DNA of 41,762 bases from the NCBI GenBank assembly GCA_040143965.1, contig JASJQH010000036.1, positions 1 to 41,762 on the forward strand, read 5' to 3'. The notes under the pieces were generated by a model that did not search any database, was not told the DNA's origin, and saw only the letters and a program-made list of their open reading frames with translations. This stretch comes from Basidiobolus ranarum. Taxonomy: Eukaryota > Basidiobolomycota > Basidiobolomycetes > Basidiobolales. Below, piece after piece: positions 23,097 through 34,083 of the stretch. The position numbers and the translations under genes were made by a program. The stretch's first letter is position 1; every line of letters starts with the position of its first letter.

Positions 23097-24386
23097 CGAG
23101 ATGAATTTAGATATCTCATGTAAAGGCAGGTCGTTTATGGCCAAAGTATTTGGTCATGACAGAGAATCCTTCCACTAGACAAATATTATACTTTTGACGA
23201 ACTTAAGAAATATAATGGTAACCAGCTCGCCCCCTGTTTAACCGTAAAAGATGTAGTGTTTGATGTTACTACTAGATGATAAAGTATGAGCCAGGCACTG
23301 GGTTCCATGTTTTCACTAACGACTCCCCACACGTTAAATTTGAAGATTACCATGGCATTTCGAAGGCCATTGAAGGAAATAAAAACAAATGGTTTGAAAT
23401 ACTTTTAAGGTACTAGCCTGTTGGCCGAGTATTGCAATAACCTTCGCTAAATCGATCTTCCATTCGTACATTCTTTTATATTTCATAAATATCCTATTAA
23501 AAACAATGACAATCTAAAGCAGCTTAAAATAATGTACGAGTAGTACTAGAGAAATATGTTATTCAGTTCCGAGAACAGCAGAGCAGTGTATAATATTTTC
23601 CTTGACATAGCTTGAAACTCTTGTTAGCAATAAATGTCGAGCTTTTTGTACTTTTATTCTTTGAGATTGTTTTAGTACATCAATCAGGAAACAACTAAAC
23701 CAAAAGTATATTGCATTGTTGCAATCATAACGTCTGTTCTATTCAAATTCAAGATGTAAGTTATATAAATATTCTTTAAATTTTTACAATCAAATTGGTA
23801 TCTAGATCATTTTACCCTTTTGGTTATTTTAGTGGGAGTGAGCTTTGTTGGGCTTGAATTATCAGAGGAAACTTCTTATTATCCATAGAGCCCTCTATCC
23901 TGTTTCTTGATAGTTTTGGTTTTCATTTATAAGCAGTTGTGAGGTTTAGCACCCTTGATGTTGTGATTCTTCGTGGATTCTGTTTTTTGACCACAAGTGC
24001 AATATAATTTATGTTATTTGTGATAGAAACGACAGCAGCGAGGCTTATTTAGCGATACGTTTAACCAGACAATATTAGAATAAGTTATATCTTTGTTAAA
24101 GAAATATGGTATGCTAATATCGAAATCCAACACAAAACAAGATGGGCAATATATCTGAAGAGATGATATGTAGTTGTGGATAAAATAAGGGTTGTTGTTA
24201 TAGGTAACTACGATCTAGTATAGAATCGCAGTCAAGTATGAAATAAGTTCACCAGATCATTAGAAATGCTTTTGACTGCCAAATCAAACTAGCACCATCA
24301 GTTTATCTTTATTTCGATTTTTATAAATGTCAAATCCCATAAGCATGAAAATAGAGACAGGAAGACCCGGTTTTAGCACAGTATCA

Positions 24387-25735
24387 TTAACGTATTAATA
24401 GCAAATTGTAATCTTTCCTTGGCTTTGAAATGTTCATAATTTCTTGAGAGAATTCCGAATATCTCGGCTCATTATACGCTGATGCGGCAAACTTTAATAA
24501 TTGTGCGAATAATTCAGTAGAGCCTGTATCACTGATGTCTGGATATGGCCAGCTTTTCTCTCCGAGAGCGAAAGGAATCAGATAGTCTGTTGCCAGACGA
24601 ATTGATCCGCCTTCTGGAGATTGATAGTTCCATAAGTCAACACCTAGTAATGAAGCAGTACTTGCGAGACGGAATAAACCGCTAAGATTGAAAATTGAGT
24701 AATACCATGAGTTTGGACGGGATACTTCGTGAGTTTGTACACCTTCTGAAGTAATCTGAGCGGCGATACGACGAGTGGCAACATTTTGTACCGTTTGCAT
24801 AACCAGATCCATTTTGCCAAGAAATTGGGTGATACTCAGGTATTGGTAATCGAAAAAGGTTCCTTGAAATTATTAACTGTTAGTAGTCATGACATATGCA
24901 TTCATTTTGCAAGTAGATCGGAACAAATGATACCATGATTGTTGAGGGATCCTTGTTCTTCGTCACGGAAAGGTGTAGAGTGAAGCCAGCTCAAGTACTC
25001 CTCAAACCATGTTGTCAATCCTTCCTGTATCAGGGGATTCCATTCTGGCGTAGTTTCCAGGATGGGGATAACGTCTAGCATGTCTCCAATGACACTCATA
25101 TCGATAAGACCGGTTCTCCGACCAGTACTTTGTCCTTTCACAAGAGAAGCGAAATTTAGGTTCGGATCCATTTTCTTGTTTGTATCAATATACCAGGTTT
25201 GCAATATATCAATCGCTTTAGTGGCCAATGTCTGATTCCCAGAGAAATAGTATGCGAATCCCAAATCTCGTACATATTTGATCTAGAAGGTGGTAAGGTT
25301 AATACAGCAATAAACATGGGTTCTCGTGATAAACCCTAGTGATACACAACATACCATGTTCCTAAGACGAGTGTAATCTGGTGCGTCACGGATTTCTTCA
25401 TTTACATGTCCGTCTTGACGAATATATGGAAGACCATCTGGCTTTGTCGCGTCTGGCCAATAGTATCGAGCCAAACTAAGATAATCATGAGGATTTCCAG
25501 ATGGTGGCAGTTCCTCTTTGTCCACGACTGTCAATATCTCAGTAATGGATGCCGCCTTGTTCGCTTGTGTCAACAAATACCGATAGGACTCGGCTAGATT
25601 CTGATCGCCATCATTGCCTAGTGCAATTTTGTGTTGTTCCAAGACCGACGGATCAGTGCAAATAAAATGGAATGTTCCACTGACGAAAGTGATGAAAGCC
25701 GCATTTACTTGGATTAATAAAGCTAGGTACCGCAT
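24387..25735 (-). CDS. Secreted alginate-lyase-family protein
   Basis: Members of the alginate_lyase fold (Pfam PF05426; A1-III-like helical barrel) cleave uronate-containing polysaccharides by beta-elimination. Three exons, 25735-25355, 25282-24934 and 24862-24387, sum to 1206 nt and give 401 residues. An N-terminal hydrophobic segment (MRYLALLIQVNAAFITFVSG) looks like a signal peptide. Family motifs in order: KEELPPSGNPHDYLSLARYY and GLPYIRQDGHVN (residues about 73-112), GFAYYFSGNQ, GRRTGLIDMS, SLNNHGTFFDYQ (Asn242, His243) and RPNSWYYSIFNLSGLFRLA (Tyr297/298), then GEKSWPYPDI. The NNHG junction is formed by splicing exons 2 and 3. The His-to-Tyr spacing is 54, the same as H192/Y246 that I recall for Sphingomonas A1-III. 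The substrate is not known; glucuronan or other acidic glycans are as likely as alginate. Transcription is toward the orphan KpsF-like side. Confidence 0.9.
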
Positions 25736-25829
25736 TCCTCAGGAAGACTAATAAGTAATATTACTAAAAAGATAGATAGATTGACGTTGTAGGTGCTCGT
25801 TTAAGTACCAGCAGAATCCCATCGCTCAC

Positions 25830-25837
25830 TATTTAAA
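25830..25837 (-). promoter_or_regulatory. Possible TATA-like element of the lyase gene
   Basis: On the minus strand this reads TTTAAATA, the same word found ahead of the SulP-cNMP gene. It is about 95 bases before the lyase start codon. The assignment rests on position and sequence only. Confidence 0.3.
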
Positions 25838-25938
25838 GAGGTTACGAAGGCATATACTTAGGATTAAGCTATTTTTGTTTAACCTAATCTTTAGTACAGA
25901 GATAGGATTTAATAAAGCATTGATCTAATTTGTTGCAG

Positions 25939-26192
25939 GATTAAGCGTTTTGGTGGAAATTAAAACTAAACTAAAGCAATTCGTTGATTTGGAACAAAAC
26001 AATGCAATCTTCGAGCTTATAATACATAGATTGGTAGCTATTTTAGAGCCCAATTCCATTAGATATGGAAAAAATAGATTATCAAATGATGTTGACTTGG
26101 TAACCTTGTGGCTGAATAGTGGAAATACATGCATACTTTCCCTCTTAACACCCGAATCCTATAAAAAAGTATTTGTAGCGTATACAGGCTGA
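25939..26192 (+). other. Exon-like open stretch, no ATG, not recognised
   Basis: An open frame of about 84 codons follows a good acceptor-like sequence (TTTGTTGCAG, ending at 25939) and has balanced, protein-like composition, including FVDLEQNNAIFELIIHRLVA and a stop after KKVFVAYTG. It has no ATG near its start. I see no convincing partner exon upstream. It could be a chance ORF or the last exon of a decayed gene. Confidence 0.2.
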
Positions 26193-26401
26193 TTCACGGG
26201 AATAATCCTGATACGTTCAGTGAAGACATTAATCTCAAACTCATCCTTCTCATCTCACTTGACAATCAGATTTTCACGGAACCTCCCGCTAACCAAAAAC
26301 ACTTGAAATACATTTGATCTTAAGAACATATTATCAAAGACAGAGTTTGATATACGCCATGAGCTCCTCTTCCTCCACCGTTATCCTATCCAACATCACT
26401 G

Positions 26402-27401
26402 TTATCTTTCGGATTTGTTTTCCATTTGCAAAACCACTACCTTTTCGAAGTGAGTAGCATTCAAGAGCGAGTGATTCCCAGTTGATCTGGAGTTTGAGGG
26501 ACAAAATTCATAGACAACTTTGGATTGAGTTGTATTCGGAGAGAATCTATTTCTACATCTACCATCGTCCAACTCAAAATCATGCGCTGGTTCCAGGTTT
26601 TGGGTCTCTGTCAGAGCCTGCTTCACGCGGTACTCTTCACGAATCAACTCATCACAAAGCTTGGACAGGGCAATCCCTAAAAGATATATTGGTTAGTTAC
26701 TATCTGGTAAAATGATAGAAAAGATTGAGCTCACATCCTATAAAACGCGCTTGAAAAGTAACTGAAGGAGATATAAGATTGCAGATTAGCACCCCCAATG
26801 TGATGGCTATCATTCCAATCAAAAAGGCTATATCATTGGTGCCATAAAGGATATCTTCAAATAGCACAAGGTCATTGGCTTTACGGTGTTGAAGAGTTGA
26901 GAAAGTAGATATCACGAAGATGATCAAATACCCTGAGTCAATTATGACTGGTAATGTCTTTGATTCATACTGGTGGCATTTCACAATACCTAGCCAAGTT
27001 GGGTCTGCACTGAGCGTTGCTCCGACGTAAACACCCGCCGTCGCCAGAATCAACCCCGATGAAATCAAATTTACAAACCACCGAGTGGAAGACCGATGCT
27101 TCAATAATAACACAAGGCAAATACATAGCAGGGATAAACAGTGGGTAACTCTGTTGAAATAATAAATGAAGAGACAGCCTCTATCGTTCTGGAATAAAAA
27201 CAGAATCGATGCCGAGCAATTAGTTAATAGAAGTAAGATCTGAAGGAAGTTGAGATAGTAACGAGTGTCGTTTGTTGATTGGTTTCGGAATATTTGTATG
27301 GAAGCCCATACGCCGGTAAGTGTTGAAGGTAATGCTAACGAGTGAACGACAAGGAAGGTGTTTTGATAAAATAGCTCTTTGGAATCGAGTGCGAGATCCA
27401 T
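26402..27401 (-). CDS. Multi-pass membrane protein of unknown function
   Basis: Two exons, 27401-26735 and 26685-26402, join in frame (FIG-W-IALSKLCDE) to give 316 residues. The ATG at 27401 starts MDLALDSKELFYQ. About six to seven hydrophobic segments are visible: FLVVHSLALPSTLTGVWASI, FLQILLLLTNCSASILFLF, THCLSLLCICLVLLL, LISSGLILATAGVYVGATL, SGYLIIFVISTFSTL, IAFLIGMIAITLGVLICNLI and possibly the spliced segment after QARF. The C-terminal tail of about 75 residues is hydrophilic. The topology resembles a 7TM receptor-like protein, but no diagnostic receptor motif (such as DRY or NPxxY) is visible and I do not recognise the family. The donor GTGAGC and acceptor TTTTAG are good matches to neighbouring introns. 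It lies between the lyase gene and Rab18, all on the minus strand. A function cannot be given. Confidence 0.7.
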
Positions 27402-27945
27402 CTCATAGGTTAACCTTGATGGCTAAAACCTTAACTTGTAGAATACTTATCAAGAGAATATCCAGTCACAGATCATTAACGCCCAAATCGCCTCTTATAG
27501 TAGATCTACACAAGAGTAAAAGGTGAGTCAACACACATCCTGAACTAGAATAGTTCAATGACATGGTTAATGTATTGTTCAAGACAATAAGTAACATACA
27601 TCGAATCGGAGGTGGCCTTTTCAGGTGGCACTTTTTTCTGAGAAATTATAGGAGGTTTTACCACCAATTGCCTGGGAATTTGGGACGGATTCGGGCTGGT
27701 ACTACCTCTAGGTTCGACGCTGAATTAAAATTAGGAATATATAATCCAATTTAGTTGCCAATGTAAGACTTGATTACATTTCTGATGAATCTCATCTAAA
27801 ATAGTAGGCTTATAACCACCGAATTGAGAATATGACGATAATCGCATTATTGAATGAATCTTAAAATGGTTGCTAGAAAACCAATGTTGAACATGGATAT
27901 TATTTGCAAGACATGTTTCATCTTTGTCTTTTGTTTATGCTCCGC

Positions 27946-28143
27946 TTAATGAGTATGCCAATTTTTGGAACTAATTTCATTTGGAAACTTCTTTGGAGTC
28001 ATTGATGGTTTGACAACTGACCGGACTTCAACAATCTTGACACCGTTTCCCTCCTTTCCCATTCTGCACTCAGAAATATCTATATAATAGCCATATTGTT
28101 CATGTATGTGGCTTAAGCTAGGGAAGCGTTGGTTGACGTCCAT
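27946..28143 (-). CDS. Hypothetical small ORF (65 codons)
   Basis: The frame starts MDVNQRFPSLSHIHEQYGYY and has soluble, protein-like composition rich in charged residues (SECRMGKEGNGVKIVEVRS). I do not recognise it. A second short minus-strand frame immediately upstream (about 28136-28247) is of similar quality, so the two might be exons of one small gene, though I found no good GT-AG pair joining them. A chance ORF remains possible. Confidence 0.25.
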   Translation of the reverse strand: MDVNQRFPSLSHIHEQYGYYIDISECRMGKEGNGVKIVEVRSVVKPSMTPKKFPNEISSKNWHTH

Positions 28144-28398
28144 CTACATACTAAAACGTTCTCAATTGGTTAGACTTGATGTTTCCAGCTTGCCAGGAAT
28201 CAAGAGCGATTTGACCATTTATCCTGAAATCGATTATGTCCACTATTGATGCTCCCATGTATAGTGACTGCTATTTGGTGATGTATATTAAGCTGCATTA
28301 CCTAACTACGGCCAGAATCCCTATCCAGCATCTATAACCGCAGTATTATCAGAAGTTCGTCGGACTTAGTTGTCATGCTCGTATGATTGGATACTATT

Positions 28399-28758
28399 TT
28401 AAAGCTGACGGAGGTGTACCAGGCTGATCCGGAGTTGTTTAGTAAAACCCAAGTTATCCACTAGAACTAGGTAGTGCTCTAGAAAATCCAGATACTTGGG
28501 GGTGCTGGATTCGTACACAGTAATAAATAACACAAAATTATTACATCTTTTTAGCAGTGAAGTAGCTTGCACATTATATCGCGCTGTATATTCACTTGAA
28601 TATTTTATGGATATTAGTATTTTACGTCGCATATGATAACTAACTGGTATAGCAATCGAAGGCAGATAGTCAGAAGTCATTAAACTAACTAAGGTAGGAT
28701 AGAATGGAAGTAATAGTTGTAGATCTCCATGATTTTCACAAAGTAACATATTTATCAT
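28399..28758 (-). CDS. Hypothetical small ORF (119 codons)
   Basis: This ATG-started frame lies about 130 bases past the Rab18 stop on the same strand. The peptide is helical-looking and leucine-rich, starting MINMLLCENHGDLQLLLPFY and containing YLDFLEHYLVLVDNLGFTKQ. It has no signal peptide, clear membrane segment or known motif. It is longer than most chance frames in this AT-rich DNA, but nothing else supports it. Confidence 0.25.
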   Translation of the reverse strand: MINMLLCENHGDLQLLLPFYPTLVSLMTSDYLPSIAIPVSYHMRRKILISIKYSSEYTARYNVQATSLLKRCNNFVLFITVYESSTPKYLDFLEHYLVLVDNLGFTKQLRISLVHLRQL

Positions 28759-28886
28759 AAAATTGCAATATAACTAGATTAAAACATGTGATAAGATATC
28801 CGGTAGGGGGGTCTATGAAATTGTTAACCATATCCTAAACCTTCGAAGTTACCGACAGACCAGAAGTTACCTTTGGGGAAATAAAT

Positions 28887-29826
28887 TTAGCAGGCACAAT
28901 AGCCGGTATCTTCTTCGGTATTTCCTTCGTTAAGTTTGACTGAAGATGTCTGAGTTTGTTTTTGCCATAATGAAGGAGTATCGATGATCTGATATACGTA
29001 AACATACAAGCTATCAGATTCTGGAAATATGTGATGATGACCCAATAAATAGTGATTACCTTACGAACAAGCTCTTCCACTGCTTGATGAACACCAACTT
29101 TGGTCTTAGCTGAACACTCTATAAATAGTGTTTGCATCTTCTTGGCGTACTCAGCCCCTTCTTTACGACTAACAGCACGAGAAGACTCCTGTTTCAACTT
29201 CAATTAGCCTACACACAACAAATTCCATTTATTGCGAGCGATCATACCTTGTCAACCTTATTGCCAACAATCATCTTAACCACATCTTTACTAGAGCAAT
29301 ACGTATTCAGCTCAGCGAACCACTGATCCAATTGCTCAAAAGTATCTCGGGCTGATACATCGTAGGCTAATGAGTGGAGAATCATTAGCATGTGAAATTG
29401 ATTATCACAAGGATTCCCAATTAATACCTAGGATCACTCCTTGTGCTCCCCGATAATAAGATGAGGTTAAAGTACGGAATCGTTCTTGTCCCGCTGTATC
29501 CTAAAAATTATCGAATAGTATTTGTATGATGGAATTTGAACTGTTGCAGAGAAAAGAGAATCTCACCCAAATGGTAAGTTTGTATTTTTTCCCATCAACT
29601 TCCATGACTTTAACCTTAAAGTCGACGCCTACATAAACAACGTTGAGTTAGTTCAACTTGGATAGTATAAAAACAGATATTATTAAACCGTACCAATAGT
29701 GGCACTGACTTCATCCTGTGGTAAGAACGTATCATCGGTAAATCGTAGTAGAATTGAAGATTTTCCTACACTTGAGTTACCGATCATAAGTAATTTCAAC
29801 GTAGCAGCAACTTCTCCTTCGGCCAT
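28887..29826 (-). CDS. RAB18-like: Rab GTPase, Rab18 subfamily
   Basis: Rab18 is a small GTPase that acts at the endoplasmic reticulum and lipid droplets in animals. Six exons, 29826-29694, 29628-29567, 29500-29428, 29366-29248, 29188-29060 and 28988-28887, sum to 618 nt and give 205 residues. All nucleotide-binding motifs are present: GNSSVGKSS (P loop), FTDDTFLPQ with [11 protein letters not shown] (switch I), [20 protein letters not shown] (switch II), NKVDK and ECSAKT. FTDDTF and the ETYC-like NTYCSSKD region place it with Rab18 rather than Rab8 or Rab1. The tail ends GYCAC, a CXC motif suited to double geranylgeranylation. Spliced exons 3 and 4 give ILAYDV where most Rabs have ILVYDV. 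The start ATG opens [16 protein letters not shown]. Membrane role in this fungus is inferred from the family. Confidence 0.93.
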
Positions 29827-32281
29827 GGTATTGTAGTGTTACTATGTAAGCTTGGTTGTAGCGGTTGAAGTATGAATGAAGTTATGAAAAAGAATATTAT
29901 CTAATATGGATGCTGCTGAAGTTGAAGAAAGAGAGAGATACTAGAAAGAGTGTGAAAACGCAAATCGGAACCGAGTTGACTTTTAAAACGATAGAGTAGC
30001 CAGAAGGTGAAGGTTCAGAATAAAGGTAAAGAGGTTAGGCAATAACTGTCAATAACTTGTGGAATAGTAGTCAAGGAAGAACAAGATATCAAAAGAAATT
30101 CATGGTATCTGAGAAATCGAGGACAATATAAATGACTAACTTTTAGTCTGTTTTTTCGATTCCTTCGAGATAGTTATCGGCCACTATCAAGTTTTCGCAG
30201 ATCATTTTATGTATTTGAAATAACATGTTTCTATTCTTACCGTTGACGTTGCTCAGATCTCAGTATTCTGGTCACGATCGTCACCAGCTGATCAAGCGTT
30301 GACGGTGGTTTTTTCCACTGGTAAACGTTGAGAATACTATTGCCTATGAACGCAGCTAAAAGTAATCTGTCAATTATCAGACTCTTTGCTGATTGGTTTT
30401 TAGGCACTCAATGACGTAAAATTCGTGACCATATCTCCTTGGCCCAATTGCTATACACCAATATTGGCATTTGTTCAGCACTTTTGGGCATGATTCAGTT
30501 ACATATCCATGTGATAGGACTAGAATCGAGATAAATGAGATGTGCTTGGCATGTGATACTCAATGAATAGGATCGTAAATATTATCAGGCGTTAGGCTGC
30601 GCGCATGTATGATTATAAACAGAATAATGCACTTGCTCAAGTTTTAGATGGCATTGTTAACAGCGAAATACTGATATTTAATATCAAACTAGTTGCGTTG
30701 GTATTTAGCAGAGTGCATATGCATATTAAACATTAGGTTGTGTGGACCCTGATTATATGTTGCAAAGTATATCTAATTTTCCATCAATTAGACTTTCTCT
30801 GGCTATGGAGCGGTCTACAGTGCCTTATAGTAGATGGCAACGATATATACTTTATTCAAAGGATCACGGCAACTTCTCTGTTAGATGTTTTAAGGGTTCG
30901 ATCTGGTTGCACTTGGAAGGAACTTACTGAACCAAGTCATCGATGTAAAGTAGTTAAACGTTGACCATAATTAGGGCAGTGATGGCCAAATGAGTGCCAA
31001 GCCTCTCAAATCTAAATCAATGTTCGGGATGCTTACTAGATATTGACCTGTGGATATAGTCCTTGGCTCATCACCTAAGATATATGACGTTTGATCACTC
31101 TGCACTTCAATCACTCTTTTTGCCAGAAGAATCTAATTTATGCCACATTCTTGTGTTTCAGGGTTGGTCAGGCCGAGGAAGATAAGCAAGAAAGAGCATG
31201 TTTTCCCGAAGATTTAGTATGACTGACACGGCCATTTGTAGTCCTCATCTTCGCTCAAACCACTTCTGACAAATTAGTCAGATCTATATTGGCTAATAAC
31301 AGAGCCCTCAAACACATGTCAGGTGTCTGTGACCCTTTAGATGTAACAACTGCCCTACAGACATAGAGCATGAGTTTAATTCCTACTACTAGTTACTACA
31401 GCATTGCTTTTGCTGCGTCTAATCAGCGAGAAATGATTCCCATTCTCGCCGATTTCGTGCTATCAGTCATAGCATGGTGATTCCCTATCAGCAAGTGAAA
31501 CGAAGCCAAATTAATTTAGTGCCTGGGAAAGATATTAGATTGCGAGCCAAATTTAGTTACCTGGTTTTATCCAATTTACTATTTATCTAGTGACCCAGCA
31601 ATTGTGTAATTTACATCTAGAGCTACTTTCTTGTGACCTCGGCATCTCAGAGTTATGGTACGAAAAATATGGCATTCAGTTTTGTGGCGATCCACTAACT
31701 TCTCTTGGTCAAGCGTGATACCATCTCATACTATCCGTGTGAAGCGTTTGAAATGTTATGGCATTCCAGGTCTTACTTTATCTAATAAGCATAGGGAAGT
31801 AAATTCATGTAGTTCCTGAGGTCAGGTGCAAGAATTGGGCAGCTCTGCAGAGATAATTACCAATAACTGTAGAGTATTTGTCTTAGCGTTAATTCTGAGC
31901 ATCTTATTCACAATCAAGGATATAGAAATCAAACCTCTTTTTGGAAATATTTGCAAACATAAACCGGGTTCTAAGAAAAGGGGTAGAGTGTGAAGGGAGG
32001 TCAGGCGGGAGACAGCTCGGATTTTTCGCCCAACCTGCCAGAAACATAAAGCACATACACAGAAACACCATCATGATCTGACGGATTATGGTTGGCCCGC
32101 TAAAAGAGCTGGAGTATTTATGGTGGCTTCAGATTCTGAAACAGACCAGATATATCTTTCTACTGCCCAGGTTTTTCACTTTGAAAGTCTAACCTGATAC
32201 CACTTAACTATTCTAGCCTCTAAACCTAACATTACTTCCTCTTCTTCACTCATCCTTGCTTTTGTAACATAATTCATTCGA
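29827..32281. other. Divergent intergenic region between Rab18 and the Avt-like transporter
   Basis: This 2.5-kb AT-rich interval lies between two divergent genes and must hold both promoters. Two overlapping plus-strand frames at about 30740-30964 give unrelated, unrecognised peptides. A pyrimidine-rich stretch precedes the transporter start. I see no gene, RNA or clear repeat. Confidence 0.5.
32216..32262 (+). promoter_or_regulatory. Pyrimidine-rich leader before the Avt-like start codon
   Basis: A C/T-rich run (for example ACTTCCTCTTCTTCACTCAT) lies 20-65 bases upstream of the ATG at 32282. Such tracts commonly mark transcription starts in fungal promoters. The assignment is by composition and position only. 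Confidence 0.35.
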
Positions 32282-34083
32282 ATGTCTAGCTATGGCTCAG
32301 GGAGTCCCTCCAAGTATTCCTATCTCAGTGATGTAAGATTGCAAGGAAATGCTCGACAAACTAGTTCTGGTATTGACATTCCGCGTAGTAGTCGAGACTC
32401 TCAACTCTCTGCAGATGATTTCAATTATGGTAGCTTAGGTGCTTCCATTACTCACGACATTTATAAGAGCATTGAGCCACCGCAGAGACAAGCCAGATCT
32501 AATAGCTTCTCAGATACTTTGAACTCTCCTTATGTTAACTCGGAGAATAGGAGTGCTGTAAGCTTAATGAGAGAGCCGGGAGGATTTCGACGAGATTACA
32601 TTGTTAACAAAGCTCAGCAACAAGGAAAGGCACCTCCAGCTGTTGCAACTAGAAGCTTCATGGACTACATGTACCTTTTCAATCACTTTGCAGGTGAAGA
32701 CCTCGAAAGCGAGGATGAATATGAAGAAGAGGAAGAAAGCCCTGGTGCAGTTGAATCGGAGGGTAGCCGACGCCCCTTACTTGATCGTACTGGAGTTAGA
32801 AGCTCTCGAGCTACTTCGCAAGTACAAGGAACCGCTTCCTTATCAAAGGCCTTTTTCTTATTGTTTAAGGCTTTTGTAGGAACTGGAGTTTTATTTTTAC
32901 CAAAAGCCTTTGCTAATGGTGGAATTGTATTCTCAAGCGTTGTTTCACTGTTTGTAGCCTTTTTATCCGGTCTTTCTATGCTACTGCTAGTAAAAGTGCG
33001 AGATGTAATTCCTGGTGGTTTTGGTGAGATTGGTGGGCAGTTATTTGGACAAAGGATGAAGTATATGATCCTCTTTTCAATTGCAATTTCTCAGGTAAGC
33101 TTCCTTGTTTTATTGTAATATGCGAGGCTTTCTAATTCTTACACCTGCGCCAATAGATTGGATTTTCATGTGCTTACATGATTTTTATTGCTAAAAATTT
33201 GAGTGACTTGATACTTGCCATATCCAAATGTCAAGTGGTTATCTCTGATGAATTCCTAATTATGATCCAGTTGGTCCTCTATATTCCATTCTCATGGCTC
33301 CGCAAGATGAACAGTTTATCAAATGCGGCTTTAATCGCTAACACTGCCATCTTTTTCGGTCTAATATACATATACTATACAGACGTTTCGATACTAATAA
33401 AAGAAGGCCCTGCACCTCTTATGGCATTCAATAGTGAAAGCTTTGGTCTCTTCCTCGGTACAGCGTTCTTTACTTTTGAAGGAATTGGCTTGGTTATTCC
33501 CATTGTTAGTTCAATGAAAGAGCCCGAGAAGTTCCCTCAACTCTTAACTGGCGCTATGCTACTCATTTCTGCTATTTTCATCTCGGTTGGCTCATTGTCG
33601 TATGCAGCATTTGGCCAAGATGTCCAAGCCGTTGTATTGCTTAGTCTTCCCGAAAATGCAGTAACACAAACCGCACAAAGCTTGTACGTGATTGCCATTG
33701 CCTTGACTGTACCCTTGATGTTATTCCCAGCGGTTCGCATTGTTGAGAATGCATTATTCGGCAAAAAAACCGGCAAATATTCGATTAGAGTAAAAATCGA
33801 AAAGAATATTTTCCGAGCTGTTTTATGTGTATTCACCGCTTTTGTGGCATTGGGAGGTTACTCCAACCTTGATAATTTCATCGCATTAATCGGTGCTTTG
33901 GCCTGCATTCCGTTAGCGTTTATCTTCCCAGCTCTATTCCATCTGAAGGCTTTGGCCACTAAGCCTTGGGTTCGTGCGGGTGATATTGCATTATTAATAT
34001 TCGGTACTGGAGTGATGATCTTTGTTACTATTAACACTATTGCTACATGGGGCACACATCCTGCAAAGGATAGATGTTCTTAA
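32282..34083 (+). CDS. Vacuolar amino-acid transporter, Avt3/Avt4-like (AAAP family)
   Basis: Avt3 and Avt4 proteins export neutral and basic amino acids from the fungal vacuole. Two exons, 32282-33094 and 33157-34083, join in frame (AISQ-IGFSCAYMIF) to give 579 residues. The first 185 residues form a hydrophilic, serine-rich tail with an acidic patch (ESEDEYEEEEESPGAVESEG). The transport core opens with SLSKAFFLLFKAFVGTGVLF and LPKAFANGG, a signature of the Avt3/4 branch. About eleven hydrophobic helices follow, including WLRKMNSLSNAALIANTAIF, GLFLGTAFFTFEGIGLVIP, LSYAAFGQDVQAVVLLSLP and LGGYSNLDNFIALIGALACI. The long cytosolic N-terminal tail is usual for this branch and may be a phosphorylation target. 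Together with the SulP-cNMP protein it is the second vacuolar-type amino-acid transport protein in the window; no co-regulation is shown. Location is inferred from yeast relatives. Confidence 0.93.

Larger units (their letters stand above)
21311..24386. other. 3-kb interval without an intact gene
   Basis: No frame of normal gene length is present. Several short stretches look like coding sequence: MNLMGSQSQIDYALSFNYAL at about 21543-21620, which runs into a GTAAGT; an open plus-strand stretch near 21940-22078 containing YTHFFHDTDIKAKCPRFT; and MSFTAIEGMNQRYAEMHGLG at about 22559-22655. I do not recognise the family. This may be a decayed gene or a gene with many tiny exons. The part from 23000 to 24386 shows nothing. 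Confidence 0.4.
25736..26401. other. Intergenic region with possible lyase promoter and an exon-like ORF
   Basis: This gap precedes the lyase gene, which is read leftwards, and follows the end of the membrane-protein gene on the same strand. A TTTAAATA word on the minus strand (25830-25837) lies about 95 bases before the lyase ATG. A plus-strand open stretch at about 25939-26192 is described separately. Confidence 0.45.
27402..28886. other. Intergenic region between membrane protein and Rab18 with doubtful small ORFs
   Basis: This 1.5-kb interval has no recognisable gene. Two minus-strand ATG-started frames (27946-28143 and 28399-28758) are listed separately. Between them a further short frame starts MGASIVDIIDFRINGQIALD near 28247 and ends about 10 bases upstream of the ATG at 28143. 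A small spliced gene cannot be excluded. Confidence 0.4.

Noticed and set aside
30740-30964. Two overlapping plus-strand frames
   Set aside because: They are in different frames over the same DNA, neither is recognisable, and no splice signals support either.
33537-33836. Minus-strand frame opposite the Avt-like transporter
   Set aside because: The plus strand encodes conserved transporter helices here; the antisense frame has no known motif.
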